Origin: Bifidobacterium stellenboschense
Lineage (GTDB): Bacteria; Actinomycetota; Actinomycetes; Actinomycetales; Bifidobacteriaceae
Assembly: GCF_000741785.1 (NCBI RefSeq)
Contig: NZ_JGZP01000002.1
Span: 21,716 to 85,715, forward strand
Direction of reading: 5' to 3'
Length of the DNA stretch: 64,000 bases
A program made the position numbers and the translations under genes. A model generated the notes under the pieces. It did no database searches, was not told where the DNA came from, and saw only the letters and a program-made list of their open reading frames with translations. Of the stretch, positions 26,947-35,285 are shown piece by piece. Within the stretch, counting starts at the first letter, position 1, and every line of letters starts with the position of its first letter.

Positions 26947-27963
26947 TCAGTAGTGGATGTATTCGAAGTCGGAGACGTTCTTGTACGTCTTCGAATAGGT
27001 CTTGCCGTTCATCACGGAACCGCACTCGGACGTGGTGACGGAGCCGTCGGCGTTGATCTTCTCGACGATGGCGACATGGCCGTAGCTGGCATCGGAGCCC
27101 TCCTGACCGGCGCGGAAGACCATGATGTCGCCCACGTGACGCGGGGTGTTGTCGACCCAGTAGCCGAGGGCGCGCGCGGAGTTGGCCCACATGTTGCCGT
27201 TGCCCATGTGCGAGCCGACCGGCAGGCCGAGCTCGTGGCGGCGCACGTACACCCACCAGGTGCACTGGCTGTACTCGTACGCGTTGCCGATGTCGCCGGT
27301 GGCGTGGTTCGGATCGAAGCCCGACGGGAGCAGCGCGGAATCCTGATCCATGAGCTTGGCGACGTTCTCGTTGTTGGCGAGGGACTTGGACATCTGCTTG
27401 GAGTCGATCGCGGTGTCGGCGTCGCCGAGCGACCAGGAACCCTCGTTCGAGGTCTGCTGGGTCTGCACGTCCGCGTCGGACTGCTGCTGCGCGGAATCGT
27501 TCGCCACGGTGCTGGACGCGGTGTCGTCGGTGGTGCCGGTCAGCGGGGTGCGCACGTCGGAACGGGAGGCTGCGCCCTTGACGGCCTGAATCTGCGTGGT
27601 CGTCGTGGCCGCGTCGGCGGTGGTGAAGGAGATACCGTCGTCGGACGGGCTGGCGAAGGCCACCGCGGTCGCCGCGGTGCCGGCCAGAGCCGCGAGGGAC
27701 GCGGATCCGACGATGAAGTTACGACGCTCGGCCGCACGGGCCGCCTCGCGGATGGCGCGGCGCGACATCGGCGCGAGTTCGTTGAGCTTGTTGGCCACCG
27801 CCTCGTCGAGACCGAGCACGGCGCCGTTGTTCCCCGCCATCTGCATGGCGATCACGTTGCCACGCGTGTGGGTGCCACGGGACCCGGAGAACAGTCCCAG
27901 AAGGCTGTTCGATCCGTTGCCCTTGGCGGTGTTTCCGGCCGCCTTGTGTGCAGCATGCCTCAT
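26947..27963 (-). CDS. CHAP-domain peptidoglycan hydrolase, membrane-anchored
   Basis: A 338-residue protein. About 80 cytosolic residues (including MSRRAIREAARAAERRNF) precede a single hydrophobic segment (VGSASLAALAGTAATAVAFA) that can act as signal-anchor or Tat/Sec signal. A Ser/Thr/Gln-rich linker leads to the CHAP domain at about 225-338, with the catalytic Cys in YSQCTWWVYVRRHELG and His in YGHVAIVEKI. CHAP domains act as amidases or endopeptidases on peptidoglycan. The long N-terminal cytosolic region is unusual. It lies 139 bases upstream of the NlpC/P60 gene on the same strand. Confidence 0.86.
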   Translation of the reverse strand: MRHAAHKAAGNTAKGNGSNSLLGLFSGSRGTHTRGNVIAMQMAGNNGAVLGLDEAVANKLNELAPMSRRAIREAARAAERRNFIVGSASLAALAGTAATAVAFASPSDDGISFTTADAATTTTQIQAVKGAASRSDVRTPLTGTTDDTASSTVANDSAQQQSDADVQTQQTSNEGSWSLGDADTAIDSKQMSKSLANNENVAKLMDQDSALLPSGFDPNHATGDIGNAYEYSQCTWWVYVRRHELGLPVGSHMGNGNMWANSARALGYWVDNTPRHVGDIMVFRAGQEGSDASYGHVAIVEKINADGSVTTSECGSVMNGKTYSKTYKNVSDFEYIHY

Positions 27964-28072
27964 ACAGTATCAGCTCCTTGGTGGGTTGGGAGGGCGCCTC
28001 TGCAGACGGCACCCTTCACCGTCACAATTCGCCACCCTACAACGACCCCTTCCCTCAGGCAAATCCCCTAGG

Positions 28073-28094
28073 GGTGTCGAACCGGTTCGACACC
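28073..28094. promoter_or_regulatory. Perfect 22-base palindrome in the CHAP/serC divergent region
   Basis: GGTGTCGAACC and its exact reverse complement meet head to head with no loop. It is placed about 110 bases before the CHAP start and 180 before serC, in a 309-base gap with no gene. A site for a dimeric repressor is the simplest reading. An extruded hairpin is the alternative. Confidence 0.55.
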
Positions 28095-28142
28095 GACATG
28101 GCGCACTCACGACTCCATCACATTCCGTCCACCGTGCGTTCA

Positions 28143-28190
28143 CCATGCGGCCGTCCATGCGGCCGTCCATGCAATCGTCCATGCGACGAC
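28143..28190. repeat. Four tandem 12-base repeats upstream of serC
   Basis: CCATGCGGCCGT occurs twice exactly and is then followed by CCATGCAATCGT and CCATGCGACGAC, period exactly 12. It ends about 80 bases before the serC start. No function is apparent. Confidence 0.75.
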
Positions 28191-28272
28191 GCCATATCCG
28201 ACATGCGGTCGCCCACGGCCGATATGTGGAGCCCCCGGCCACCCGGCCGCACGATTGGCTAGGGTGGTGCCC

Positions 28273-29415
28273 ATGGCCAATTCAGTGAACATCCCCTCCG
28301 ACATGCTGCCCGAAGACGGCCGATTCGGCTCCGGGCCCAGCAAGATCCGCCCCGAACAGGTCGCCGCGCTCGACGCCGGCGCCACCACGCTGCTGGGCAC
28401 GTCCCACCGGCAGAGGCCGGTGCGCCAGCTCGTCGGCTCGATTCGCGAAGGCCTCGAATCCTTCTTCCGCGTGCCGGACGGCTACGAGATCGCGCTCGGC
28501 AACGGCGGCGCCAGCTGCTTCTGGGAGATCGCCTGTGCCTCGCTCATCACCCGCCGCGCCGCATACGGCGCCTACGGTTCGTTCAGCGCGAAATTCGCGG
28601 CCTCCGCCGCCGCGGCCCCGTTCCTCGAGGATCCGGTCATCTATAAGGGCGAACCCGGCACGTACCGTCTGCCGGAGTTCACCGAAGACGCGGACGCCTA
28701 CTGCTGGGCGCACAACGAGACCTCCACCGGCGTCGCCGCCCCGGTGCGCCGCGTCGAAGGCAGCGTCGGGCAGGGCGCGATCACGCTGGTCGACGGCACG
28801 TCGGCCGCCGGCGCGCTGCCGGTCGACGTCAGCCAGACCGACGCCTACTACTTCTCCCCGCAGAAGGCGTTCGGCTCGGACGGCGGCCTGTGGGTCGCGG
28901 TCCTCTCCCCCACCGCCGTCGAACGCGCCGCGCGCGTCGAGGCGAACGCGGGACTGCCCGGCGCGAGCCGCTGGGTGCCGCCGTTCCTGTCGCTCACGAA
29001 GGCGCTGGACAACTCGCGCAAGGACCAGACGCTCAACACGCCCGCCGTGGCCACGCTCATCATGATGGAGAACCAGGTGCGCTGGCTCAACGACAACGGC
29101 GGCATGGACTGGGCGACCGCCCGCTGCGCCAAATCCGCGTCCATCCTCTACTCGTGGGCGGAACGCTCGGAGTACGCGAAGCCGTTCGTCGCCGACGAGG
29201 GCGCGCGCTCCCACGCGGTCGTCACCATCGACCTGGATGATGCGGTCCCCGCCTCCGAGGTCGTGGCCGCGCTGCGCGAGAACGGCATCGTCGACACGTC
29301 CGGATACCGCAAGCTGGGACGCAACCAGCTGCGCGTCGGCGTGTTCCCATCGGTCGAGCCGTCGGACGTCGCCGCTCTCACCGCGTGCATCGACTACGTC
29401 GTCGAACACCTGTGA
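28273..29415 (+). CDS. serC: Phosphoserine aminotransferase
   Basis: The 380-residue PLP enzyme makes phosphoserine from 3-phosphohydroxypyruvate. The actinobacterial form is recognised by RFGSGPSKIRPEQ and LGTSHRQRPVR at the N-terminus. The Schiff-base lysine is in YYFSPQKAFGSDGG, and LNTPAVATLIMMENQ and GYRKLGRNQLRVGVFPS lie at the C-terminal end. Start MANSVNIPSDMLPEDGRFG at 28273. The DUF2530 gene follows 52 bases later on the same strand. Confidence 0.95.
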   Translation: MANSVNIPSDMLPEDGRFGSGPSKIRPEQVAALDAGATTLLGTSHRQRPVRQLVGSIREGLESFFRVPDGYEIALGNGGASCFWEIACASLITRRAAYGAYGSFSAKFAASAAAAPFLEDPVIYKGEPGTYRLPEFTEDADAYCWAHNETSTGVAAPVRRVEGSVGQGAITLVDGTSAAGALPVDVSQTDAYYFSPQKAFGSDGGLWVAVLSPTAVERAARVEANAGLPGASRWVPPFLSLTKALDNSRKDQTLNTPAVATLIMMENQVRWLNDNGGMDWATARCAKSASILYSWAERSEYAKPFVADEGARSHAVVTIDLDDAVPASEVVAALRENGIVDTSGYRKLGRNQLRVGVFPSVEPSDVAALTACIDYVVEHL

Positions 29416-29467
29416 CAATCCCCCTGACGCATGGCATGTGCGGCAGGCATGCGGTAAGGTGGTCGCT

Positions 29468-29728
29468 GTGAAATTGCGATTCGCCCCGATACTCGACCCC
29501 GCGGTGCGCAGGCCGGCGCCCAAACCGGTGCGCGTGGATCTGCGCACCGTGTTCCTCATCGGCACCGGCCTGTGGTGCGTGGCGCTGATCGTGTGCTTCA
29601 TTCTCGACGCGCTTGGGTTCGACGTCGCCACGCCGCTGAGCATCTGCGCGGCGGGCGTCATCGTCGGCGTGCTCATGCTCATCTGGGAGCATTTCGACCG
29701 CTGGGACTACCGCCGATTGGGCCAGTAG
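29468..29728 (+). CDS. DUF2530 family small membrane protein
   Basis: The GTG at 29468, preceded by TAAGGTGG, gives 86 residues. After a short Pro/Arg-rich head (PAPKPVRVDLRTVF) come two membrane segments, about 28-48 and 54-74, and a tail WEHFDRWDYRRLGQ. This head-helix-helix layout with the PVRVDLRT lead-in is that of actinobacterial DUF2530 proteins, whose function is unknown. It lies downstream of serC, as small membrane genes often do in this group, with no evident functional link. Confidence 0.75.
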   Translation: MKLRFAPILDPAVRRPAPKPVRVDLRTVFLIGTGLWCVALIVCFILDALGFDVATPLSICAAGVIVGVLMLIWEHFDRWDYRRLGQ

Positions 29729-29754
29729 TTCTTCCGCTCCCGCTGTAGGTTTCC

Positions 29755-29934
29755 GCTCCCGCTGGCGGGAGCTGGCTCGCGAAGCGAGACTGAGGGTGGT
29801 TTCCCGCCACGCAACGACCATCCAACCCGACCACCCCCACCCGGCTTTCGCCGGGAGCCCCCGCCAGCGGGGGCTGAATCGTGACCGACGGGGTCGCATC
29901 CATCGGATACGCCGGGAGCCCCGCCAGCGGGGGC
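29755..29934. repeat. Palindromic repeat pair plus half-copy
   Basis: A forward copy (CTCCCGCTGGCGGGAG then GCGAGACTGAGGGTGGT) at 29755-29800 and a reverse copy (ACCACCCCCACCCGGC then AGCCCCCGCCAGCGGGGGCT) at 29831-29875 are separated by about 30 bases. A reverse half-copy (CGCCGGGAGCCCCGCCAGCG) follows at 29909-29934. Located between the convergent DUF2530 and sensor-kinase genes. Confidence 0.8.
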
Positions 29935-29969
29935 CGTGACGAACGTCATGCGCGATCGCATGGCCTCAT

Positions 29970-31268
29970 TCAGCGGGCGATGGGCAGGGTGAGGGTGAAC
30001 GTGCTGCCCTGGCCGGGCGCGGACCATACGGCGACGGTGCCGTGGTGGGTGAGCGCCACATGCTTGACGATCGACAATCCCAATCCCACGCCGTCCGCGG
30101 TGCGCGCGCTCTGGTCGGCGCCGCGGTAGAACCGTTCGAAGATGCGCGACTGCTCCCGCTTCGCAATGCCCTTGCCCTGGTCGATCACGCGGATCACCGC
30201 GTGACGGCGCATCTCGTCCGCCTCCACGGACACGCCCACATACCCGCCGGGTTCCGAATATTCGATCGCGTTCTCGACGAGCTTCGTCAGCGCCGTGCGG
30301 ATCTGCCCGGAATCGCCGTTGACGACGAGCGAATCGTCGCCCTCCACGTTCACGTCGACGCCGAAATCGGCGATCCGCTGCGCGAGCGACGCCTTCACCG
30401 CGCGCACCTCGTCCATCACGTTGAGACGGTTCGCGGCGGACGGCACAATCGGCTCCTGCGCCTTGATGAGCAGCAGCAGGTCGGAGACCATGTGGTTGAG
30501 ATGGTTGCTGGTCGTGCGCACCTCACGCGCGTCCGCCTCGATGCGCGCGCGGTCGGGGACGTTCCCGCCGCCGGCCTCCAGATCGTCGGCGAGACGTCCC
30601 AGCGCCTCGGTCGGTCCCAGCAGCTGTTCGGACACGTTGATGATGAACGAGTCGCGGATCTGCGCGAACCGCACCGTCTCGCTCACGTCGTCGATGAGGA
30701 CGACGACGTGGCGCTCGTCCACGCGTCCGACCGTCACCTTCAGCCAGTTCGGGCGTCGCACGCCGGGCCGCGCGCCCGGCGAGACGCCCGCACCGGACTG
30801 CGTGTCGTCGTCGGACGCCGTGACGAACCGTTCCGGCGTCTCCGTCTCCAGGTCGAAACGCTGCCGGCCGCCGGTGGCGAACACCTCACGCACCGTCTCC
30901 AGCACCTTCTCGTTGACGATGCTGTCGTCCCGGACGATGCCGAGACGGTACGACTGCGGGTTCGCGCGGACTACGTCGCCGTCGCGGTCGACGATCAGCG
31001 ACGCGCTCGGCAGAATCGACAGCAGCGATTCCGCCGACGCGTCGAGGCCGGCGTCGCCGTCATCGTCGTCGCGACGCCGCCGCAGCCCGCGCGTCTTGCG
31101 TCCGATGAGATTGCCGAGCCATTCGGTGAACGACGCTCCCCCAAGCAGCCGTTCCACAATCGGTTCGACATGATCGATGATGAACAGCAGGACGGCGAGC
31201 GCGATGGCGAGACCCATCACGCCGAAGACCGACGACACGAGGATCGACGGCAGCGGGGAATCATACAT
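29970..31268 (-). CDS. SenX3-like sensor kinase lacking the usual phospho-acceptor His
   Basis: The start MYDSPLPSILV at 31268 gives 432 residues; the frame continues open upstream across noncoding repeats and phoU antisense, which I reject. One membrane helix (about 8-30), a PAS-like domain (about 70-190) and a kinase core follow. The core has N-box LTKLVENAIEYS, G1 VIDQGKGIAKRE and G2 DGVGLGLSIVKHV, so ATP binding should be intact. In the dimerisation helix, where SenX3 proteins read NVSHELKTP, this one reads NVSEQLLGP, so the histidine is replaced by Glu. It is divergent from phoU, matching the phosphate-sensing context, but no response regulator is adjacent. Confidence 0.82.
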   Translation of the reverse strand: MYDSPLPSILVSSVFGVMGLAIALAVLLFIIDHVEPIVERLLGGASFTEWLGNLIGRKTRGLRRRRDDDDGDAGLDASAESLLSILPSASLIVDRDGDVVRANPQSYRLGIVRDDSIVNEKVLETVREVFATGGRQRFDLETETPERFVTASDDDTQSGAGVSPGARPGVRRPNWLKVTVGRVDERHVVVLIDDVSETVRFAQIRDSFIINVSEQLLGPTEALGRLADDLEAGGGNVPDRARIEADAREVRTTSNHLNHMVSDLLLLIKAQEPIVPSAANRLNVMDEVRAVKASLAQRIADFGVDVNVEGDDSLVVNGDSGQIRTALTKLVENAIEYSEPGGYVGVSVEADEMRRHAVIRVIDQGKGIAKREQSRIFERFYRGADQSARTADGVGLGLSIVKHVALTHHGTVAVWSAPGQGSTFTLTLPIAR

Positions 31269-31493
31269 GCGCTCCATTCTCCCACACCGGGCGTGTCGTA
31301 GGCGGCGACATGCCGTGTAGTTGAATACTTGGTGAACGTAGCAGTGAACGCGCAGCCAACAACAGATGGCGATTGCGCTACGTTGTCGCGAAAGCACCGG
31401 GGCTCGCATAAAATGGGAGAGGTTGCCGTGAGGTACGGGCTGCGCATGACCGTCGCCCGTCCATGGCCGAAGAAAGATGAAAGGCTGAAGACA

Positions 31494-32174
31494 ATGCGCG
31501 TTATCTTTAACGAAGAGCTCAAGGCCGTGGCCGACGACCTTGACCGTATGGCGCAGGGTGTGCGTAAGTCCATCCGCGGCGCCGGCGATGCCCTGCTCAA
31601 GCAGGACGTGGAGGCCGCCCAGACCGTGATCGATGGCGACATCGAGCTGGACGCCCTTGAGGAGAGCGTCGTCGACCAGTGCGTCAAGCTGCTCGCCAAG
31701 CAGAACCCGGTCGCCACCGATCTGCGCGTCGTGGTCTCCACGATGCGTCTGGCCACCACCTTCGAGCGTATGGGCGATCTCGCCAAGCACGTGGCCGAGA
31801 CCGCGCGCCGCGCCTACCCCGCCTCCGCGCTGCCGGAAGGCGCGAAGGAGACGTTCCAGCAGATGCAGGACTTCCTGGACGAGACGTCCGACGACGTGGT
31901 GAGCATGCTCGCCGACCGCGACGCCAAGACCGCCGAGCGCATCATCGCCAACGATGACAAGCTCGACGCCCTGCACCACAAGACTTTCGAGTTCGCGCTT
32001 GACGAAAGCGTGGAGATCAGCCGTCAGCAGCTCATCGACGTGGTGCTGCTCGGCCGCTTCCTCGAGCGCCTCGGCGACCACGCGGTCTCCGCCGCCCGTC
32101 GCGTCGTGTTCATCGTCTCCGGCTTCGATCCGTCGAAGGAGCCGAGCCGTGACGAGGAAGGCTCGATCGAGTAA
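31494..32174 (+). CDS. phoU: Phosphate transport regulator PhoU
   Basis: The start MRVIFNEELKAVADDLDRMA at 31494 follows a GAAAGG-type site and gives 226 residues. Two PhoU helical repeats are visible with the family signatures CVKLLAKQNPVATDLRVVVSTMRLATTFERMGDLAKHVA and, in repeat two, LIDVVLLGRFLERLGDHAVSAARRV (each carries the E/DxxxD metal ligands). PhoU links the Pst transporter to phosphate sensor kinases. The pst genes are not in this window. It is divergent from the SenX3-like gene. Confidence 0.92.
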   Translation: MRVIFNEELKAVADDLDRMAQGVRKSIRGAGDALLKQDVEAAQTVIDGDIELDALEESVVDQCVKLLAKQNPVATDLRVVVSTMRLATTFERMGDLAKHVAETARRAYPASALPEGAKETFQQMQDFLDETSDDVVSMLADRDAKTAERIIANDDKLDALHHKTFEFALDESVEISRQQLIDVVLLGRFLERLGDHAVSAARRVVFIVSGFDPSKEPSRDEEGSIE

Positions 32175-32700
32175 GGTTCCGTCCACGCCCGTCAGGTTTG
32201 GCGGGTTCGGTCGGATAATGGATTTCCTCCCTAGGGAGGGCCCGAAACGGCGCAATGGCCTTGACTGGTCTTGCGTCGTTTTGTTATATGCGGCGGCACC
32301 GGGCGCAACGGACACGCACGATGCGTATGAGGTTATCCTGCTCTCGCCCGCAACGGACACGCACACACGTGCGCGACGGCATCCTGCTCCCGCTGGCAAA
32401 AGACACGCACGCATGCGCGACGCATCCCCGCTCCCGCTGGCGGGAGCTGTCGAACGCAGTGAGACTGAGGGTGGTCTCGCCCGACCAACGACCACCCCCA
32501 CCCGGCTTCGCCGGGAGCCCCCGCCAGCGGGGGCAAAACCGCCGCATCCTCGTCTTCCGCCGGACACCCATCAGACGCGGACCCCCATCAGACGCGGACA
32601 CCCATCAGACGCGGACCCCGCCAGCGGGGGCAACAGCCATTGCCGGAGACACGGGCCGCCGGGCGGGGCAACGGCCATTGCCCCGCCGTCGGGGCGAAAC
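32175..32700. repeat. Long gene-free gap with palindromic repeats
   Basis: About 590 bases between phoU and gpmA hold no gene that I can support. A repeat pair is at 32430-32475 (forward) and 32490-32534 (reverse). Half-copies lie near 32385, 32618 and 32680. The stretch 32305-32420 repeats GGACACGCAC and CATCC(T)GCTC-type words. Confidence 0.75.
32567..32616. repeat. Three tandem 17-base repeats
   Basis: CCCATCAGACGCGGAC occurs at 32567, 32584 and 32601 with a constant period of 17 bases, immediately followed by a half-copy of the palindromic repeat (CCCGCCAGCGGGGGC). Confidence 0.8.
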
Positions 32701-32702
32701 GA

Positions 32703-32737
32703 AAGGGGGGACGCTCCGTTGTGGAGCGTCCCCCCTT
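32703..32737 (-). terminator. Intrinsic terminator of gpmA
   Basis: GGGGGGACGCTCC pairs perfectly with GGAGCGTCCCCCC around a five-base loop. On the minus strand TTTCGTTTCG follows. It starts about 30 bases after the gpmA stop. Confidence 0.8.
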
Positions 32738-32768
32738 GTTACCGTGATTCAGTGACGAATCGTCGGGC

Positions 32769-33509
32769 TCACTTCTGGCCCTGGGCGGCGACGGCGGCGG
32801 CACCGGCGGCGGCGGCCTCCGGGTCCAGGTACTCGCCACGCGGCTTGATCGGCTTGAAGTCCTCGTCCAGCTCGTAGAGCAGCGGGATGGCGGTCGGGAT
32901 GTTGACCTTGGCGATCTCCTCCTCGGACAGGTTGTCGAGCATCTTGACGATGGCACGCAGCGAGTTGCCGTGGGCGGCGATCAGGACGGTCTTGCCGGCC
33001 TTGAGCTCAGGCTCGATGGCGGACTTGAAGTACGGCTCGACGCGCTTGACGACGTCGGCCAGGCACTCGGCTTCCGGAACCGGATCGCCGGTGTAGCGCG
33101 GATCGTGGTTCTGCGCGTACTCGTCGTTCGGGTCGATTTCGGGCGGCGGGGTCGCGTAGGAGCGGCGCCACAGCATGAACTTCTCGTCGCCGTACTCCTG
33201 ACGGATCTCCGTCTTGTTCTTGCCCTGCAGAGCGCCGTAGTGACGCTCGTTGAGACGCCAGTTGCGCTCGACCGGGATCCACAGGCGGTCCGCGGCGTCC
33301 AGCGCGATGTTGGCGGTGTTGATGGCGCGACGCAGCAGGGAGGTGAACACGATGTCCGGGAGGACGTTCTTCTCCTTGAGCAGCTCGCCGCCGCGCTTGG
33401 CTTCGGCTTCACCCTGCTCGGTCAGCGGGACGTCGACCCAGCCGGTGAACTGATTGGTTTTGTTCCATGCGCTCTGTCCGTGACGGAGCAGTACCAGTTT
33501 GTAAGACAT
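32769..33509 (-). CDS. gpmA: 2,3-bisphosphoglycerate-dependent phosphoglycerate mutase
   Basis: A 246-residue glycolytic mutase. The phosphohistidine motif [10 protein letters not shown] is at the N-terminus, followed by [29 protein letters not shown], the [13 protein letters not shown] [13 protein letters not shown] motif and [15 protein letters not shown] with the second active-site His. Length fits dPGM. Last 15 residues are Ala/Gly-rich. A single gene with its own terminator. Confidence 0.96.
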   Translation of the reverse strand: MSYKLVLLRHGQSAWNKTNQFTGWVDVPLTEQGEAEAKRGGELLKEKNVLPDIVFTSLLRRAINTANIALDAADRLWIPVERNWRLNERHYGALQGKNKTEIRQEYGDEKFMLWRRSYATPPPEIDPNDEYAQNHDPRYTGDPVPEAECLADVVKRVEPYFKSAIEPELKAGKTVLIAAHGNSLRAIVKMLDNLSEEEIAKVNIPTAIPLLYELDEDFKPIKPRGEYLDPEAAAAGAAAVAAQGQK

Positions 33510-33600
33510 ACGGCCAGTCTACCGCCAGTCCGGGCCAGACACGAACATGAATCCCACGTTTCTCGGCAACGTTTGGGTAAACAATCGCGCGCACGACGGG

Positions 33601-34533
33601 TCAGGCGGCGATGCTGTCGTCGGGGGCGCCGGTGGCGATCATCGTGAGCGCGGCGAACGCGACGGCGAACCACAGGGCGTTGAGACCGGCGAGCTTCAGG
33701 GCGACGCCGTGCCGCGCGCGTGAGACGTTCAGCACGACGCCCGCCAGCAGCGCCAATCCGATGCCAGCCGCGACCAGCAGAAGCAGCGCCGCCAATCCCG
33801 GCATCCGCCCGATATGACCGGTCACCGCGAACGACGCCCGGTCGGCCGCGACAAGCCCCGACGCGACCATCAGGTATCCGGCGACCATCCACTCCACGGC
33901 CGCGCACACGATGAGCATGATCCGCGCGCCGCGTGCGCCCAGACGCACGGCGAGCGTGCGTTTGCCGTGTACGCGGTCGTCGTCGATGTCACGCAGGTTG
34001 TTGACCATGAGCAGCATCATCGCGTTGACGCCGCAGCAGACGGCGGCGAGAATCCCCATCCCGTCGACGCCGTACTCGCCATCCCACAGCATCGACCACA
34101 CGGTCCAACCGGCCGCCGCCGACTTGGCCGGCACCGTGAGCGGCGTCTCGAACGCGATCCGCCACGTGTCGGGCATGCCGAAGCCGTCGAAACTCCACGC
34201 GACCGCGAACTGCGTGCCGAGCGTGGCGACCAGACCGAAGAACACGAACACGAACAACTCGCCGAATCCCGCGTACCCGTAGGGGTGACGGCCGCCGGTG
34301 TAGAACCACCCGGCGATGACGCACAACGCGCCGACGCCGATCAGCCAGTACTGCCCGGACAGCGCGGCGACGGCGAGACCGCACGCGCGAGGCGAGTGCG
34401 GCGGCGACGCCGGCCGCGGCCAGAGCCTCGTCGTGTGGGCCATCGCCGAAGGCCGCTCCTGCGCGGCCGCCGTCGACGAATACCTGTCCAGCGAGCACAC
34501 CAGCGAGCTGCCTGCACCGATCAAGGCGAGCAC
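33601..34533 (-). pseudogene. Decayed menA-like UbiA prenyltransferase, 5' part missing
   Basis: The conserved part (from LSGQYWLIGVGALCVIAGWFY onward) resembles the C-terminal half of 1,4-dihydroxy-2-naphthoate prenyltransferase. GGRHPYGYAGFGELFVFVFFG aligns with the NRPYGYIGLGD region, and NNLRDIDDDRVHGKRTLAVRLG is the second Asp-rich motif. The N-terminal half with the first motif (NDxxDxxxGxD) and RPKTLP is absent. Instead a Pro/Ser/Arg-rich stretch (SPPHSPRACG) stands there. In another frame EALAAAGVAAALASR gives a better membrane-helix match that would join at CGLAVAALSG, suggesting a one-base frameshift near 34390. I see no other source of the missing 5' end. Confidence 0.55.
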
Positions 34534-34604
34534 CAGGCCGATGATGCTGCCCCGCTGATTCCGGGACGCCAGCCGTCAGTCGATGTGATTGCCGGCATAT
34601 GAGG

Positions 34605-34639
34605 GAATCCTGCGGTACTATCTACCGCAGGATTCTTTT
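34605..34639 (+). terminator. Terminator-like hairpin before the small membrane-protein gene
   Basis: GAATCCTGCGGTA pairs perfectly with TACCGCAGGATTC around CTATC and is followed by TTTTC on the plus strand. It ends 23 bases before the next start codon, in a divergent region where no plus-strand gene precedes it. It may be an attenuator or a relic. Confidence 0.6.
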
Positions 34640-34662
34640 CGTAACACCAAAGGAGCTTGCAG

Positions 34663-35139
34663 ATGCCGAATCGAGCGGAACGTCGCGCCAAGGCCAAAGC
34701 CGACCGCAGGGGCAGGGGAATGCCTTCCCAGTATGATGCCACGCGTGGCCGCGGCCGGTCGGGCATGATCGACGAATACCAGCTGCAGGAGCGTTCCCGC
34801 AGGCTGCAGGAAGGCGAGAGTCTGGGACCGTGGAAGCCGAGCGGCGGCTCCATCGCCGAGACGGACACCACGATGACCACCAATCCCAACTACCGCAATC
34901 CGAAGGCGTTCAAGGCGCCACACTCGGTGCGCCAGTGGTTCCGCGTGGGCAGCTGGACGCTCATCGCCCTCGCCATCATCGCGTTCTTCGTGGTCATGTG
35001 GCTGCCGACCGCCGTGCGCCCCATGTGGCTGATCATCACCGTGTCCGCCGTGTTCATCGTCGGCGTGGTGAGCCTGTTCTTCACCGCCGGGGATTCGAAG
35101 CACAATCCGAACCTCGACGAGAACGGAACCGCGGTCTGA
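34663..35139 (+). CDS. Small membrane protein of unknown function
   Basis: I do not recognise a named family. The ATG at 34663 has an AAAGGAG site and gives 158 residues. The first 35 are strongly basic (MPNRAERRAKAKADRRGRG). A linker rich in Gln/Arg/Ser follows, then two membrane helices at about 87-107 and 113-133, and a polar tail ending NPNLDENGTAV. Basic head plus two helices suggests an inner-membrane protein with a nucleic-acid- or phospholipid-contacting cytosolic face, but no function can be assigned. It is followed by its own terminator and then the glycogen synthase gene. Confidence 0.75.
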   Translation: MPNRAERRAKAKADRRGRGMPSQYDATRGRGRSGMIDEYQLQERSRRLQEGESLGPWKPSGGSIAETDTTMTTNPNYRNPKAFKAPHSVRQWFRVGSWTLIALAIIAFFVVMWLPTAVRPMWLIITVSAVFIVGVVSLFFTAGDSKHNPNLDENGTAV

Positions 35140-35192
35140 TTCCGACGGACGGTCGGGGAGACGCCGCGGCGTCGGAACCATGAACAAACGCG

Positions 35193-35220
35193 AAACGCAC
35201 GACGGAAGTCGTGCGTTTTC
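35193..35220 (+). terminator. Intrinsic terminator after the small membrane-protein gene
   Basis: AAACGCACGAC pairs with GTCGTGCGTTT around GGAA and runs into TTTTCC. It lies about 55 bases after the stop. Confidence 0.75.
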
Positions 35221-35285
35221 CGTATGTCGTGCCGTAAAGTTGGATGTGCTTGAGTTTTCCGGATGGAAAGAGAGGTAGCAGACCA

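Noticed and set aside
31269..32567. Upstream extension of the SenX3-like frame to 865 codons
   Set aside because: The extra part is antisense to phoU and runs over palindromic repeats. The membrane helix of the kinase starts right after the ATG at 31268.
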